Source: Aerococcus viridans (lineage in GTDB: Bacteria; Bacillota; Bacilli; Lactobacillales; Aerococcaceae). Taken from it: a stretch of 64,000 bases of DNA. Shown one piece after another: positions 27,734 through 38,708 of this stretch; position 1 is the first letter of the stretch; each line of letters starts with the position of its first letter. The translations under genes were made by a program, and so were the position numbers. The notes beneath the pieces were generated by a model. That model saw only the letters and a program-made list of their open reading frames with translations. It had not been told where the DNA came from and ran no database searches. The stretch lies in contig NZ_NBTM02000001.1 in the NCBI RefSeq assembly GCF_002083135.2, forward strand, positions 1,736,001 to 1,800,000. Direction: 5' to 3'.

Positions 27734-28954
27734 ATGAGTAACGACATTATTTTTGATTTATTAGATGAGGAAATGGACCGCCAACAACACGGAATTGAGT
27801 TGATCGCAAGCGAGAACTGGGTATCGGAGGATGTACGCCGTGCGCAAGGATCAATTGCAACCAATAAATACGCTGAAGGGTATCCGGGTAAACGTTACTA
27901 CGGAGGCTGTGAAGTCGTGGATAAGATTGAAACATTGGCGATCGACCGCGCTAAGGAATTATTTGGTGCAGCATACGCAAATGTACAACCACATTCAGGC
28001 TCACAAGCCAACATGGCCGTATATGATGCTTTCTTAGAGCCAGGTGATTTGGTTTTAGGGATGAACTTAACTGATGGTGGGCATTTGACTCATGGGTCAA
28101 AAGTAAATTTCTCTGGTAAGAAATATAACTTTATTGCTTACAATGTCACAAACGATGAAGAATATATTGATTATGCTGAAATCGACCGTTTAGCCAAAGA
28201 ACACCAACCTAAATTAATCGTTGCCGGTGCTTCAGCTTATGCGCGCACGATTGATTTTGAAAAAATTGCTGAAACTGCTAAAGCAGTTGGTGCATACTTT
28301 ATGGTTGATATGGCTCACATTGCTGGTTTAGTTGCAGCGGGTCTACATCCAAATCCAATCCCTTATGCAGACGTTGTTACTTCTACAACGCATAAAACTT
28401 TACGTGGCCCTCGCGGTGGTTTAATCCTAACTGCTAACGCAGATTACGGTAAGAAATTAAACTCTGCTATTTTCCCTGGCATTCAAGGTGGACCTTTAGA
28501 GCACGTGATTGCTGCCAAAGCTGTTGCCTTCGGCGAAGCCTTACAAGACGACTTTAAAGACTACCAAGCACAAATCATCAAAAATGCCAAAGCCTTTGAA
28601 AAAGTCTTCAATGAAGAAGGCATTCCAATGGTATCTGGTGGAACAGATAACCACTTGTTATTACTAAAAGTCATCGGTTTTGACGTGACAGGTGCTGAAA
28701 TTGAAACTGCCTTAGATGAAGTTGGGATTACTGTAAATAAAAATACTATTCCAAACGAAACTTTAAGCCCGTTTAAGACAAGTGGTATCCGTATTGGTAC
28801 GCCAGCCATCACCACTCGTGGCTTTAAAGAAGCGGAGTCTGAACAAGTGGCTCGATTGATTGCTAAAATCATTAAAAACCCTCAAGATGAGGCTGTTCGT
28901 GCTGATGTTCGTGCATCTGTTAAAGCCTTAACTGAAGCAATTCCATTAAAATAA
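27734..28954 (+). CDS. glyA: Serine hydroxymethyltransferase
   Basis: PLP enzyme interconverting serine and glycine with transfer of a one-carbon unit to tetrahydrofolate. The PLP lysine is Lys221 in [13 protein letters not shown]. Other landmarks are [11 protein letters not shown] and [14 protein letters not shown]. 406 aa is normal. GGAGG precedes the ATG. It feeds the folate pool used by thyA and dfrA further along the window. A large hairpin follows at 28963. Confidence 0.97.
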   Translation: MSNDIIFDLLDEEMDRQQHGIELIASENWVSEDVRRAQGSIATNKYAEGYPGKRYYGGCEVVDKIETLAIDRAKELFGAAYANVQPHSGSQANMAVYDAFLEPGDLVLGMNLTDGGHLTHGSKVNFSGKKYNFIAYNVTNDEEYIDYAEIDRLAKEHQPKLIVAGASAYARTIDFEKIAETAKAVGAYFMVDMAHIAGLVAAGLHPNPIPYADVVTSTTHKTLRGPRGGLILTANADYGKKLNSAIFPGIQGGPLEHVIAAKAVAFGEALQDDFKDYQAQIIKNAKAFEKVFNEEGIPMVSGGTDNHLLLLKVIGFDVTGAEIETALDEVGITVNKNTIPNETLSPFKTSGIRIGTPAITTRGFKEAESEQVARLIAKIIKNPQDEAVRADVRASVKALTEAIPLK

Positions 28955-28962
28955 TCTCATTT

Positions 28963-29010
28963 ATAGGACTTGAAGGCCTAGCTTACTTGCGCTAGACTTT
29001 CAAGTCCTAT
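28963..29010 (+). terminator. Large hairpin between glyA and upp (terminator-like, lacks T tail)
   Basis: Outer arms ATAGGACTTGAA (28963-28974) and TTCAAGTCCTAT (28999-29010) are perfect 12-bp complements. An inner CTAGC/GCTAG stem (28978-28982, 28991-28995) lies in the loop. No T tract follows; instead the hairpin overlaps the upp promoter. Confidence 0.6.
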
Positions 29011-29015
29011 ATAAT
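28987..29015 (+). promoter_or_regulatory. upp promoter embedded in the hairpin
   Basis: TTGCGC (28987-28992) and TATAAT (29010-29015) have exact 17-bp spacing. The spacer contains the 3' arm of the glyA-upp hairpin. Confidence 0.6.
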
Positions 29016-29074
29016 ATCTAGAGTTTGAGCAAAATTAATTGGCTGCATAAAATTTAAAAGTGAGGTAAATATTC

Positions 29075-29710
29075 ATGAGTAAATTAGTTGTAATTGATCA
29101 CCCTTTAGTACAACACAAGATGGCTATGTTACGTGATAAAGATTTAGGGACTAAAGGTTTCCGTGAATTGGTAAATGAAATTACAATGTTTCTTGGTTAC
29201 GAGGTAACGCGTGATTTATCAATGGAAGAAATTGAAATTGAAACACCTTTAGTTAAAACAACCCAAAAAGTTATTGCTGGTAAAAAATTAGCTATTGCCC
29301 CAATTTTACGTGCTGGTTTAGGAATGGTTGATGGCATGCTATTATTGATGCCTGCAGCAAAAGTAGGTCACATTGGTATGTTCCGTGACGAAGAAACTTT
29401 ACAACCACAAGAATACTTCTTCAAAATGCCTCAAGACATTGAAGAGCGTGAAGTAATCGTAGTAGACCCAATGTTAGCGACTGGTGGATCTGCCATCATG
29501 GCCATTGATTCTCTAGTGAAACGCAATTTTAAAGCAGAAAGCATTAAATTTGTATGTTTAGTTGCAGCGCCAGAAGGTGTTAAAGCTTTACAAGATGCTT
29601 ACCCAGAAGTTGATATTTTTTCGGCTGCATTAGATGAGAAGTTAAACGAAGATGGCTACATCTTACCAGGTCTTGGTGACGCTGGTGACCGTCTATTTGG
29701 TACCTTATAA
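29075..29710 (+). CDS. upp: Uracil phosphoribosyltransferase
   Basis: Pyrimidine salvage enzyme making UMP from uracil and PRPP. The PRPP loop is [14 protein letters not shown] (about 128-141), and the C-terminal [10 protein letters not shown] is the uracil-binding signature. 211 aa. GAGG lies about 9 nt before the ATG. Confidence 0.97.
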   Translation: MSKLVVIDHPLVQHKMAMLRDKDLGTKGFRELVNEITMFLGYEVTRDLSMEEIEIETPLVKTTQKVIAGKKLAIAPILRAGLGMVDGMLLLMPAAKVGHIGMFRDEETLQPQEYFFKMPQDIEEREVIVVDPMLATGGSAIMAIDSLVKRNFKAESIKFVCLVAAPEGVKALQDAYPEVDIFSAALDEKLNEDGYILPGLGDAGDRLFGTL

Positions 29711-29806
29711 TTGTCATCAATTACATGTATATGCTACTCTTGATATACAAAACGAAGCATAGACATTTGAAACAAATAAATTAATATTAGATAGGTGATA
29801 ATAAAA

Positions 29807-31111
29807 ATGACGGAAAACATGATTGTTAAGGGTGGCCGTAAGTTAAATGGGCATGTAAGGGTTGATGGTGCAAAAAATGCTGTTTTACCTTTATTAGCAG
29901 CCACTTTATTAGCAGACCAAGGGAAAAGTCGCATTACCAATGCATCATTACTATCAGATGTATATGTAATGAACGATGTATTGCGTAACTTGAATGCGCA
30001 AGTTGATTTCGATGAAGAAAACAATGAAATTATCGTGGACGCTTCTAGTGATCTAACAACTGAAGCGCCATTTGAACTTGTTAGCAAAATGCGTGCTTCA
30101 ATCGTTGTAATGGGGCCGTTATTGTCTCGTTATGGTCATGCTAAATTTGCTATGCCAGGTGGTTGCGCTATTGGTTCGCGTCCAATCGACTTACATGTCA
30201 AAGGATTTGAAGCTTTAGGTGCCAAAGTAACGACTACAGCAGGTTATGTTGAAGCAAGCGCTGATAAATTAGTGGGCGCCAACATTTATTTAGACTTCCC
30301 AAGTGTTGGGGCAACACAAAATATTATGATGGCTGCTGCATTAGCTGAAGGGACAACAATCATTGAGAACGTTGCCCGCGAACCTGAAATTGTCGACTTA
30401 GCCAACTTTATCAATAAAATGGGTGGTCGCGTTCAAGGTGCCGGTACAGATACCATTAAAATCCGCGGGGTTGAAAGCCTTGAAGGAACTGAACATTCTG
30501 TCATCCCTGACCGTATTGAAGCAGGGACATTTATGGTAGCTGCAGCCATTACTGAAGGTGACGTTTACATTGAAGACGCGATTTCAGAACACAACCAACC
30601 GCTAATTTCTAAATTAAGAGAATTAGGGGCGACAATTACTGAAGATGTGTCTGGTGTCCGTGTGCAAGGTTCTACCGTTTTGCATCAAACAAAAGCCAGA
30701 ACCTTACCATATCCTGGTTTTCCGACTGATATTCAATCACCATTTACAGTTGCCCAAGTTTTAGCAGAAGGTACTTCAGAAATGGAAGAAACTGTTTTTG
30801 AAAACCGCTTTATGCACTTAGAAGAATTGCGTAGAATGAACGCTAACTTTAATATTAACGGCAATACAGCCGTTATGAATGGTCCTGCTAAACTACAAGG
30901 GGCAGCAGTAGCCGCTTCAGATTTACGTTCAGCAGCAGCCTTAATTTTAGCTGGTTTGAAGGCTGAAGGGATGACCAAAGTATCTGAATTGATATATTTA
31001 GACCGTGGTTACCATTCATTCGACAAGAAATTACAAGCCCTAGGTGCAAATGTACTTCGTGTGGATGTGGACGGGAAATCAGACGCAGAACTTGCTAGTT
31101 TACTAGATTAG
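29807..31111 (+). CDS. murA: UDP-N-acetylglucosamine 1-carboxyvinyltransferase
   Basis: First committed enzyme of peptidoglycan precursor synthesis and the fosfomycin target. The reactive cysteine is Cys120 in [13 protein letters not shown], so the enzyme should be fosfomycin-sensitive; [15 protein letters not shown] near the N-terminus and GFPTDIQSP are also conserved. Firmicutes often have two MurA paralogues; which one this is cannot be decided. The ATG at 29807 (434 aa) is preferred over the upstream in-frame GTG at 29795, because AGGTG (29793-29797) then serves as Shine-Dalgarno site 9 nt away. Confidence 0.95.
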   Translation: MTENMIVKGGRKLNGHVRVDGAKNAVLPLLAATLLADQGKSRITNASLLSDVYVMNDVLRNLNAQVDFDEENNEIIVDASSDLTTEAPFELVSKMRASIVVMGPLLSRYGHAKFAMPGGCAIGSRPIDLHVKGFEALGAKVTTTAGYVEASADKLVGANIYLDFPSVGATQNIMMAAALAEGTTIIENVAREPEIVDLANFINKMGGRVQGAGTDTIKIRGVESLEGTEHSVIPDRIEAGTFMVAAAITEGDVYIEDAISEHNQPLISKLRELGATITEDVSGVRVQGSTVLHQTKARTLPYPGFPTDIQSPFTVAQVLAEGTSEMEETVFENRFMHLEELRRMNANFNINGNTAVMNGPAKLQGAAVAASDLRSAAALILAGLKAEGMTKVSELIYLDRGYHSFDKKLQALGANVLRVDVDGKSDAELASLLD

Positions 31112-31126
31112 AATGGTCGTGACTTT

Positions 31127-31318
31127 ATGAAATATTATCATCAATATATCAACCACCCATGGAAGAAGATTTTATTTTGGGGATTACTGTTAGTGATTGT
31201 GGGCTTCCTACTATTCATTATCGGTGGTTTGATTGGATACAGCATATCGTCTGACCAATCAGCCTTCAATTTCTTAAACCCAGCTAGCTGGAACCATGTC
31301 CTCTCATTTATTCGTTAA
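31127..31318 (+). CDS. Small EpuA-family membrane protein
   Basis: 63-aa protein with a short basic N-terminus and one strong membrane helix (about residues 14-37: ILFWGLLLVIVGFLLFIIGG). It matches the EpuA family, often labelled DNA-directed RNA polymerase subunit beta in databases although no catalytic function is evident. Its place 15 bp after murA matches the conserved murA-epuA pair of streptococci and relatives. The Shine-Dalgarno site is weak, suggesting translation coupled to murA. A terminator follows. Confidence 0.8.
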   Translation: MKYYHQYINHPWKKILFWGLLLVIVGFLLFIIGGLIGYSISSDQSAFNFLNPASWNHVLSFIR

Positions 31319-31339
31319 ATTCAATATGACCAATTATGG

Positions 31340-31373
31340 CCAAGGACTAGACCATTTTAGTTCTTGGCTTTTT
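31340..31373 (+). terminator. Terminator after murA-epuA
   Basis: CCAAGGACTA and TAGTTCTTGG form a 10-bp stem (one G-T), followed by CTTTTTT. Confidence 0.85.
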
Positions 31374-31547
31374 TATGATTTAAAAATGACAAGTGGATGG
31401 TCAAGCGACCAACAAAATTCCATAAGTTTAGTCGCCAAATGATGATTGTCGAGATCGGTTTTCAAGATTTATTATTTTTGGACTAGGATTTTTCAGGTTC
31501 AAATAATGATTAACCACAATTCGAATCAGTTTTTTAGTGACTCATAT

Positions 31548-31556
31548 GTTACAATA
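31548..31556 (+). promoter_or_regulatory. Extended -10 element for truB
   Basis: TGTTACAAT matches an extended -10, about 22 bp before the truB start; no good -35 is seen. The rest of the 31375-31547 spacer holds only a small TGGTC/GACCA hairpin and no gene. Confidence 0.5.
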
Positions 31557-31577
31557 TGCTAGATATGAGGTGAGTTT

Positions 31578-32489
31578 ATGGATGGCATTTTGCCTTTATG
31601 GAAAGAACGTGGCATGACGAGTCACGACTGTGTATTTAAAGTAAGAAAGATTTTAAAAATGAAGAAAGTTGGCCATACAGGGACTTTAGACCCTAATGTA
31701 GATGGGGTTTTACCGATTTGTTTAGGTAAGGGGACCAAATTGGTTGAATTGTTGATGGACAAAACCAAAGTTTATACTGGCGAAATTACACTAGGATTTG
31801 CAACGACAACTGAAGATTTAGACGGTGAAGTGATTGCTGAGAAATCCTTAGCCAATCCTTTTAAAGATGACCAGATTCAAGCATTGATGCATGAATTAAC
31901 AGGTCATATCATCCAAATACCGCCCATGTATTCGGCGATTAAAGTCAAAGGGAAACGCCTGTATGAGTATGCCCGTGAAGGCCTTGAGGTTGAGCGACCT
32001 GAACACCCGGTATTTGTCCACGACTTCAAGTTAGTGGGTCCATCTCGTTTTGAGGACGGCAAGCAAGTTTTTGCTTTTGAGGTGGTTTGTGGCAAAGGGA
32101 CCTATGTCCGCACTTTAGCTAGCGACTTAGGGCGAAAACTAGGGGTACCAGCGACGATGACTAGCCTAACTCGGGACGGATCAACCCCTTTTTCAAGGGA
32201 AGATTGTCTGACACTATCACAATTAGCAGAGGCAGTTGAAGCTGAGGATTATACTTGGTTGGTGCCAGTTGAATCGGCCTTAACAGCCTATCCAGTTTGG
32301 CAGGTTCCGGCTGAGGACAGCCACTTAGTGAAATTGGTGGAAAATGGGTCAGTCCTGGAATTAGCGACGTTACCTGCTGATTTAAGAGACCAATTACCGG
32401 TGACGGCTTATATCGACGACAAGTTAAAGGCGCTTTATGATGTCCATCCAAGTAAAGATGGTAAAATAAAACCAAGTAAAATGTTTTAA
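31578..32489 (+). CDS. truB: tRNA pseudouridine(55) synthase
   Basis: Makes pseudouridine 55 in the T-loop of tRNAs. VGHTGTLDPNVDGVLPICLGKGTK spans the catalytic motif with Asp in TLDP at about residue 40, and MYSAIKVKGKRLYEYAREG is the second conserved stretch. 303 aa. GAGGTG precedes the ATG. It forms a pair with ribF, 17 bp downstream. Confidence 0.95.
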   Translation: MDGILPLWKERGMTSHDCVFKVRKILKMKKVGHTGTLDPNVDGVLPICLGKGTKLVELLMDKTKVYTGEITLGFATTTEDLDGEVIAEKSLANPFKDDQIQALMHELTGHIIQIPPMYSAIKVKGKRLYEYAREGLEVERPEHPVFVHDFKLVGPSRFEDGKQVFAFEVVCGKGTYVRTLASDLGRKLGVPATMTSLTRDGSTPFSREDCLTLSQLAEAVEAEDYTWLVPVESALTAYPVWQVPAEDSHLVKLVENGSVLELATLPADLRDQLPVTAYIDDKLKALYDVHPSKDGKIKPSKMF

Positions 32490-32506
32490 AGATTGGACGA
32501 TACTGA

Positions 32507-33454
32507 ATGAAAACGATAAATTTACACCATCCCTTTGAACAATCAACGATCTATGCGGGCGATGTTGTCCTAGCCTTAGGCTTTTTTGATGGGGTCCACA
32601 GAGGTCACCAGGCGGTTATTCAAGCAGCCCGTGATGAGGCTGACCGTCTACAATTGCCACTGGCTGTAATGACTTTCAATATGGCACCAAGGATCATGTA
32701 CCAACAAATCCGTCCTGAAGGGGTGACTTATTTAACTACTTTAGCCGAGAAAGAACGATTAATGACACAACTTGGGGTAGATTACCTTTATGTCGCGCAA
32801 TTAACGTCATCATTCTCAGCCTTGAAACCGCAAGAGTTTGTCGATCAATATATGGTAGGTTTGCATGCGAAAACTGTTGTTGCTGGCTTTGATTATACCT
32901 ACGGGAAGAAGGATATTGCCAACATGCAGACCTTAGCGACCCATGCGGCTGGTCGTTTTAACATTATTGAAGTCAATAAGTTATCTGAAGATACCAGCAA
33001 GGTGGGGTCAACTGAAATTCGCCATGATTTGAATACCGGTCAAATTGACAAAGCTAACAAACAATTGGGTTATATTTACTCAATCGATGGCATCGTTGTT
33101 CACGGAGAGAAACGCGGACGTGAATTAGGGTATCCAACGGCTAATTTAATGGTGCCAGCAGAATCATTAATCCCAGTTGAGGGGGTCTACGTGGTTGAAA
33201 TGTTGTTGAATGGGCAAGTCTACCCTGGTGTTGCTTCAATTGGGACTAATATTACCTTCGGGGAAAACCGCAAGCGAACCGTAGAAATCCATCTTTTAGA
33301 TTTTAAAGGGGAAATCTACGGTGAATACGTAACGGTTTATTGGCATAAATACTTGAGACCTGAACTTAAATTCGATGGCATTGAAGGGTTGATTAAACAA
33401 ATGGACCAAGATGCGGTTGATGCTGAAAGTTATTTAGATAGTTTGCAAAAATAA
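32507..33454 (+). CDS. ribF: Bifunctional riboflavin kinase / FAD synthetase
   Basis: Converts riboflavin to FMN and FMN to FAD. The N-terminal adenylyltransferase domain shows LGFFDGVHRGHQAVI (about 26-40). The C-terminal riboflavin kinase domain shows KRGRELGYPTANL and SIGTNITFGENRKRTVEIHLLD. 315 aa is typical. The truB-ribF pair ahead of hrcA is conserved in Enterococcus-like genomes. Confidence 0.96.
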   Translation: MKTINLHHPFEQSTIYAGDVVLALGFFDGVHRGHQAVIQAARDEADRLQLPLAVMTFNMAPRIMYQQIRPEGVTYLTTLAEKERLMTQLGVDYLYVAQLTSSFSALKPQEFVDQYMVGLHAKTVVAGFDYTYGKKDIANMQTLATHAAGRFNIIEVNKLSEDTSKVGSTEIRHDLNTGQIDKANKQLGYIYSIDGIVVHGEKRGRELGYPTANLMVPAESLIPVEGVYVVEMLLNGQVYPGVASIGTNITFGENRKRTVEIHLLDFKGEIYGEYVTVYWHKYLRPELKFDGIEGLIKQMDQDAVDAESYLDSLQK

Positions 33455-33493
33455 GGTTATTGTAAAAAATGCGAAATATACGCTTTGAAATGA

Positions 33494-33523
33494 ACGTTGA
33501 GGAAAGATCTTCGGCGTTTTTTT
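33494..33523 (+). terminator. Terminator after ribF
   Basis: ACGTTGAGGA (33494-33503) and TCTTCGGCGT (33508-33517) pair with several G-T pairs; a T6 tail follows. Confidence 0.75.
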
Positions 33524-33660
33524 GACAAAAAGTATGCAAATATAATCAATGAAAAGGGAAACGTTGATATAAGAGGCTTTTAGTTGATCTTTTTTATAGA
33601 TTTGATTAGACAAATTCTAGAATGGAATAGGAAAATAAAAGATATTGGAGGAATAGCAAA

Positions 33661-34848
33661 ATGGCATATTTAGATATTGCTAAAGAAATTTTTGATGAGG
33701 CAGTAAAGGTTCGTCGCCAATTACACAAAAACCCTGAAGTTGGTTTTGAATTACCAGAAACGACAAAACTTGTTAAATCAAAACTTGATGAGTTTGGAAT
33801 TGCATACGAAAACGTAGGTGATACATACGGTATTACAGGTACATTGGGTGATTCTGCTAAGGGTAAAACTTTATTGTTACGTGCAGACATGGATGCATTA
33901 GCGATTACTGAAAAATCTCAATCATCATGTACATCTAAAAATGAAAATGGACACTTATGTGGTCATGACATGCACACCACTATTTTACTAATGGTCCTAA
34001 AAATGTTGAAAGAAAACGAAGACCAATTAGAAGGTCAAATCAAGTTCTTATTCCAACCAGCAGAAGAAACTTTAAATGGTGGACGTGTAATGGTTGAAGA
34101 AGGTATTTTAGAAAACCCAACACCAGACGCTGGTATGGCTTTACATATGTGGCCAAACGGTGACAAAGTGGACGTTGAAATCCACCAAAAAGAAGCTTTA
34201 GCATCTGCTTTAAACTTCCGTATCACTATTAAAGGTGTAGGTGCTCATGGTGCAATGCCAAACAACGGTATCGACCCAGTCTTTGTGGCTAGCCAAATCA
34301 TTAATGGTGCAAACGGCATCTTAGCTCGTGAATTACCGTCTAACAAAGGTGCTTCTTTATCTATGGGTTACATCAATGCGCCAGGCGGTGCCATCAACGT
34401 GATCCCAGATACAGTAGTCTTAGAAGGGACATCTCGTTCATTATTCCCAGAATCAGCAGAACACGTTTCAAAACGTTTACCAGAAATTGTTGAACATATT
34501 GGTAAAGCATTCCGTGCTGAAACTGAATATGAAGTAATGGCTGACTGTCCGTCATTAACCAACTCTAAAGAAATGTCTGAACAAGTGATGGCCTCTGCTA
34601 AAGAAGCTTTAGGTGATAAATATGACGTGATGACCGTTCCACCATACTTAGCTTCAGAAGACTATGCACACATTGCTAGCAAATTGCCAGAATCAACATA
34701 CTTCTTCATTGGTTGTCCATTACCAGATGACAATGGTGAAGTATACCCTGTTCACCACCCATTAGTACAATTCAACGAAGAAGCATTAATTGTTGGATCT
34801 GCTACCTTAGCAACATCAGCAACTAATTGGTTACGTGACAACAAATAA
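33661..34848 (+). CDS. M20 family amidohydrolase (N-acyl-amino-acid/hippurate hydrolase type)
   Basis: Cytoplasmic metal-dependent amidohydrolase of the M20D family (395 aa). RRQLHKNPEVGFELPETT is the family N-terminus. Metal-site residues appear in LCGHDMHTT (Cys100, His102, His105) and PAEETLNGG (Glu135, Glu136), and a dimerisation domain (GVGAHGAMPNNGIDPV) follows. It removes acyl groups from amino acids or dipeptides; the exact substrate is unknown. Codon use is strongly biased, suggesting high expression. GGAGG precedes the ATG. It is monocistronic between two terminators. An upstream TATAAT (33541-33546) is a plausible -10. Confidence 0.9.
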   Translation: MAYLDIAKEIFDEAVKVRRQLHKNPEVGFELPETTKLVKSKLDEFGIAYENVGDTYGITGTLGDSAKGKTLLLRADMDALAITEKSQSSCTSKNENGHLCGHDMHTTILLMVLKMLKENEDQLEGQIKFLFQPAEETLNGGRVMVEEGILENPTPDAGMALHMWPNGDKVDVEIHQKEALASALNFRITIKGVGAHGAMPNNGIDPVFVASQIINGANGILARELPSNKGASLSMGYINAPGGAINVIPDTVVLEGTSRSLFPESAEHVSKRLPEIVEHIGKAFRAETEYEVMADCPSLTNSKEMSEQVMASAKEALGDKYDVMTVPPYLASEDYAHIASKLPESTYFFIGCPLPDDNGEVYPVHHPLVQFNEEALIVGSATLATSATNWLRDNK

Positions 34849-34873
34849 GCAAATCGATAAAATATACAAGTCG

Positions 34874-34915
34874 AAAGGGCAACGGACTATTACAAATGGT
34901 TTGGTGTCCTTTTTC
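34874..34915 (+). terminator. Terminator after the M20 amidohydrolase gene
   Basis: AAAGGGCAACGGAC pairs imperfectly with GGTTTGGTGTCCTTT, followed by TT, ahead of the heat-shock operon. Confidence 0.75.
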
Positions 34916-34985
34916 TATAAAATAATGTGTAAATTAGCCAATCTTACTAGCATCAAAAGCTTGAATTTCTAAAGGACGGTTTAAA

Positions 34986-35025
34986 TGTCAAAAAAAGTCA
35001 AAAAAAAGTTTGACTATTATTGACA
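34986..35025 (+). promoter_or_regulatory. Two CtsR-type operators upstream of hrcA
   Basis: 34986-35002 reads TGTCAAA-AAA-AGTCAAA, one mismatch from the CtsR tandem heptad (RGTCAAA-NAN-RGTCAAA). 35009-35025 is the same motif on the other strand (AGTCAAA and TGTCAAT heptads, 3-nt spacer) and covers the -35 hexamer. CtsR binding is inferred from the consensus. Confidence 0.7.
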
Positions 35026-35048
35026 AAAGAAATGATAAGTGCTATATT
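35020..35048 (+). promoter_or_regulatory. Heat-shock operon promoter
   Basis: TTGACA (35020-35025), 17-bp spacer, TATATT (35043-35048). The CIRCE element begins 10 bp downstream. Confidence 0.85.
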
Positions 35049-35057
35049 ATAAACATG

Positions 35058-35084
35058 TTAGCAGTCAGAGTTGTTAAGTGCTAA
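35058..35084 (+). promoter_or_regulatory. CIRCE operator (HrcA binding site)
   Basis: Half-sites TTAGCAGTC and AAGTGCTAA are separated by exactly 9 bp; the consensus is TTAGCACTC-N9-GAGTGCTAA. There are two mismatches. It covers the start of the transcript of the operon that encodes HrcA itself, so autoregulation is expected. Confidence 0.92.
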
Positions 35085-35096
35085 TGAGGTGATAAG

Positions 35097-36149
35097 ATGT
35101 TAACAAAACGACAAAGTTTAATTTTACAGGCGGTAATTGACCATTATTCAAAATACCAATTACCAGTCGGTTCGAAAACTTTATCTCAACATCAAGAAAT
35201 AAACGCAAGTTCAGCTACAATACGTAATGAATTAGCCAGACTTGAAGATTTATCATTGATTTCCAAAACCCATTCATCATCTGGACGAGTGCCAGCTGAG
35301 GCGGGTTATCGTTACTATATTAATCACATCATGCCATATTATGGTGGATTGATTGATTTAGAGCTTGAGGAAGAGGAAGATGCTTTACTTAGAGAGATAT
35401 TCCACGATCCTTATAACGATTTGAGTCAAGTGATTCGAAAAACGGCTGCGACTTTAGCCTCGCTTTCAGAAAGCGTCGTTATTTCGATGGGGCCAGATAT
35501 TGCAAGGCAACGATTGGCCAATTTTCAAGTATTGTCTTTAACCGATGACCAAGCAATGGTCATATTGGTGACTGATAAAGGTGTCATTCGCAATCAAATT
35601 GTGACATTCAACGAGGTGGTTACACCGGAATTGATTGAGGGTATTGCAGTGATTATGAATCAAGAACTTGTGGGCCTTGAGCTTGCAACGGTGATTGAAA
35701 GGCTGCAAACACACTATTTAAAAGATATTGAGAGAATGAACCGGTCTTATGAAGATAGTAATCATTTGATTCACCGGTTTATGAATCAATTCAATAGTGA
35801 TGGCATGAGGGTAAATGGTCAAAATTATTTGTTTTCTTCATTAGCTGATTCAGCTAATGGGACTAGCATTGCACAATTAAGTCGATTACTAGAAGACCAA
35901 TCAGTGATTACTTCACTGATTAATACCACAGACCAGGGTATCCAAGTGAGAGTGGGTAAAGAACTTAAAGATCCAACATTGGAAAATATGAGTTTAATGT
36001 CTACCAGCATGGGTACTGTACAATCGGGTAAGTTATTTACTCTTGCGGTGCTTGGTCCGGAAAGTATGTCTTACATTCGTATGGCGCAGCTTTTCCAAAG
36101 TATCTCAAAAGAAATGGCTAGATACCTGGACAATTATTATAAATCTTAG
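35097..36149 (+). CDS. hrcA: Heat-inducible transcription repressor HrcA
   Basis: Repressor of class I heat-shock genes that binds CIRCE. The N-terminal winged helix (residues 1-75) contains LPVGSKTLSQ, SSATIRNELARLEDLSLI and HSSSGRVPAEAGYRYYI; the GAF-like core follows. 350 aa is typical. GAGGTG precedes the ATG. First gene of hrcA-grpE-dnaK-dnaJ. Confidence 0.97.
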   Translation: MLTKRQSLILQAVIDHYSKYQLPVGSKTLSQHQEINASSATIRNELARLEDLSLISKTHSSSGRVPAEAGYRYYINHIMPYYGGLIDLELEEEEDALLREIFHDPYNDLSQVIRKTAATLASLSESVVISMGPDIARQRLANFQVLSLTDDQAMVILVTDKGVIRNQIVTFNEVVTPELIEGIAVIMNQELVGLELATVIERLQTHYLKDIERMNRSYEDSNHLIHRFMNQFNSDGMRVNGQNYLFSSLADSANGTSIAQLSRLLEDQSVITSLINTTDQGIQVRVGKELKDPTLENMSLMSTSMGTVQSGKLFTLAVLGPESMSYIRMAQLFQSISKEMARYLDNYYKS

Positions 36150-36161
36150 GAGGTCTATCAA

Positions 36162-36713
36162 TTGACAAAAATGGACGACAATCAACAAGATTTAAATGTT
36201 GATGAAGAAATCAATGAAACCGAGGTTCAAGACGAGCAAGTTGAAACAGTAACTGAAGAAGATAGCGAATTAGCCTCTCTTCAAGCTGAATTAGCGGCTA
36301 AAGATGACCAAATTATGCGTCTATCTGCTGAAATTCAAAACATGCACCGTCGTAACCAAACTGAACGTGAGTCAGCTTCAAAGTATCGGTCACAGAATTT
36401 AGCTAAGGGTATTTTACCAGCTATTGATAACTTGGAACGTGCTTTAGAATTAGCTAAAGATGATGAGTCATCTCAGCAATTAGTGAAGGGTATCGAAATG
36501 GTACACGCAAGCCTATTACAAGCTCTAGCAGAGGAAGGCGTTGAAGTGATTGACCCTAAAGGTGAACTCTTCGATCCAAACTTCCACCAATCTGTAAGTG
36601 CAGTACCGGCTGAAGATGGCCAGCAAGCTGAAGAAGTGGTGGAAGTTTTCCAAAAAGGGTATGTATTAAAAGATCGTGTACTAAGACCTGCGATGGTTTC
36701 TATTGCACAATAA
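36162..36713 (+). CDS. grpE: Nucleotide exchange factor GrpE
   Basis: Co-chaperone releasing ADP from DnaK. It has an acidic N-terminal tail, a long coiled coil (about 45-110) and a C-terminal beta domain with GELFDPNFHQSV and GYVLKDRVLRPAMV. 183 aa. The TTG at 36162 is chosen because AGGAGG (36148-36153) is 8 nt from it but 17 nt from the next ATG. It follows hrcA by 12 bp. Confidence 0.95.
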   Translation: MTKMDDNQQDLNVDEEINETEVQDEQVETVTEEDSELASLQAELAAKDDQIMRLSAEIQNMHRRNQTERESASKYRSQNLAKGILPAIDNLERALELAKDDESSQQLVKGIEMVHASLLQALAEEGVEVIDPKGELFDPNFHQSVSAVPAEDGQQAEEVVEVFQKGYVLKDRVLRPAMVSIAQ

Positions 36714-36767
36714 TTCATTTAACATAGATTTTAACCACAGATAAATTCATTTAAATTGATAGATTAA

Positions 36768-38618
<1,851 letters not shown>

Positions 38619-38630
38619 TCCATAAGTTTC

Positions 38631-38659
38631 AAACCCTGTCTTCTATGAGGGCGGGGTTT
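38631..38659 (+). terminator. Stem-loop between dnaK and dnaJ (partial terminator or RNA stabiliser)
   Basis: A 13-bp stem, AAACCCTGTCTTC against GAGGGCGGGGTTT (three G-T pairs), has a 3-nt loop. Only a short T run follows, so read-through is likely. Confidence 0.6.
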
Positions 38660-38708
38660 CTTATGTTATGATGGACTGCATAACGCATGATTCAAGGGGG
38701 AGTACAGT

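Noticed and set aside
33522-33546. TTGACA and TATAAT as promoter of the M20 amidohydrolase gene
   Set aside because: The two hexamers are only 13 bp apart; TATAAT may still be a -10 with a different, weak -35.
33548-33570. cre-like site GGGAAACGTTGATA before the M20 amidohydrolase gene
   Set aside because: Three mismatches at conserved positions of the cre consensus; not distinguishable from chance.
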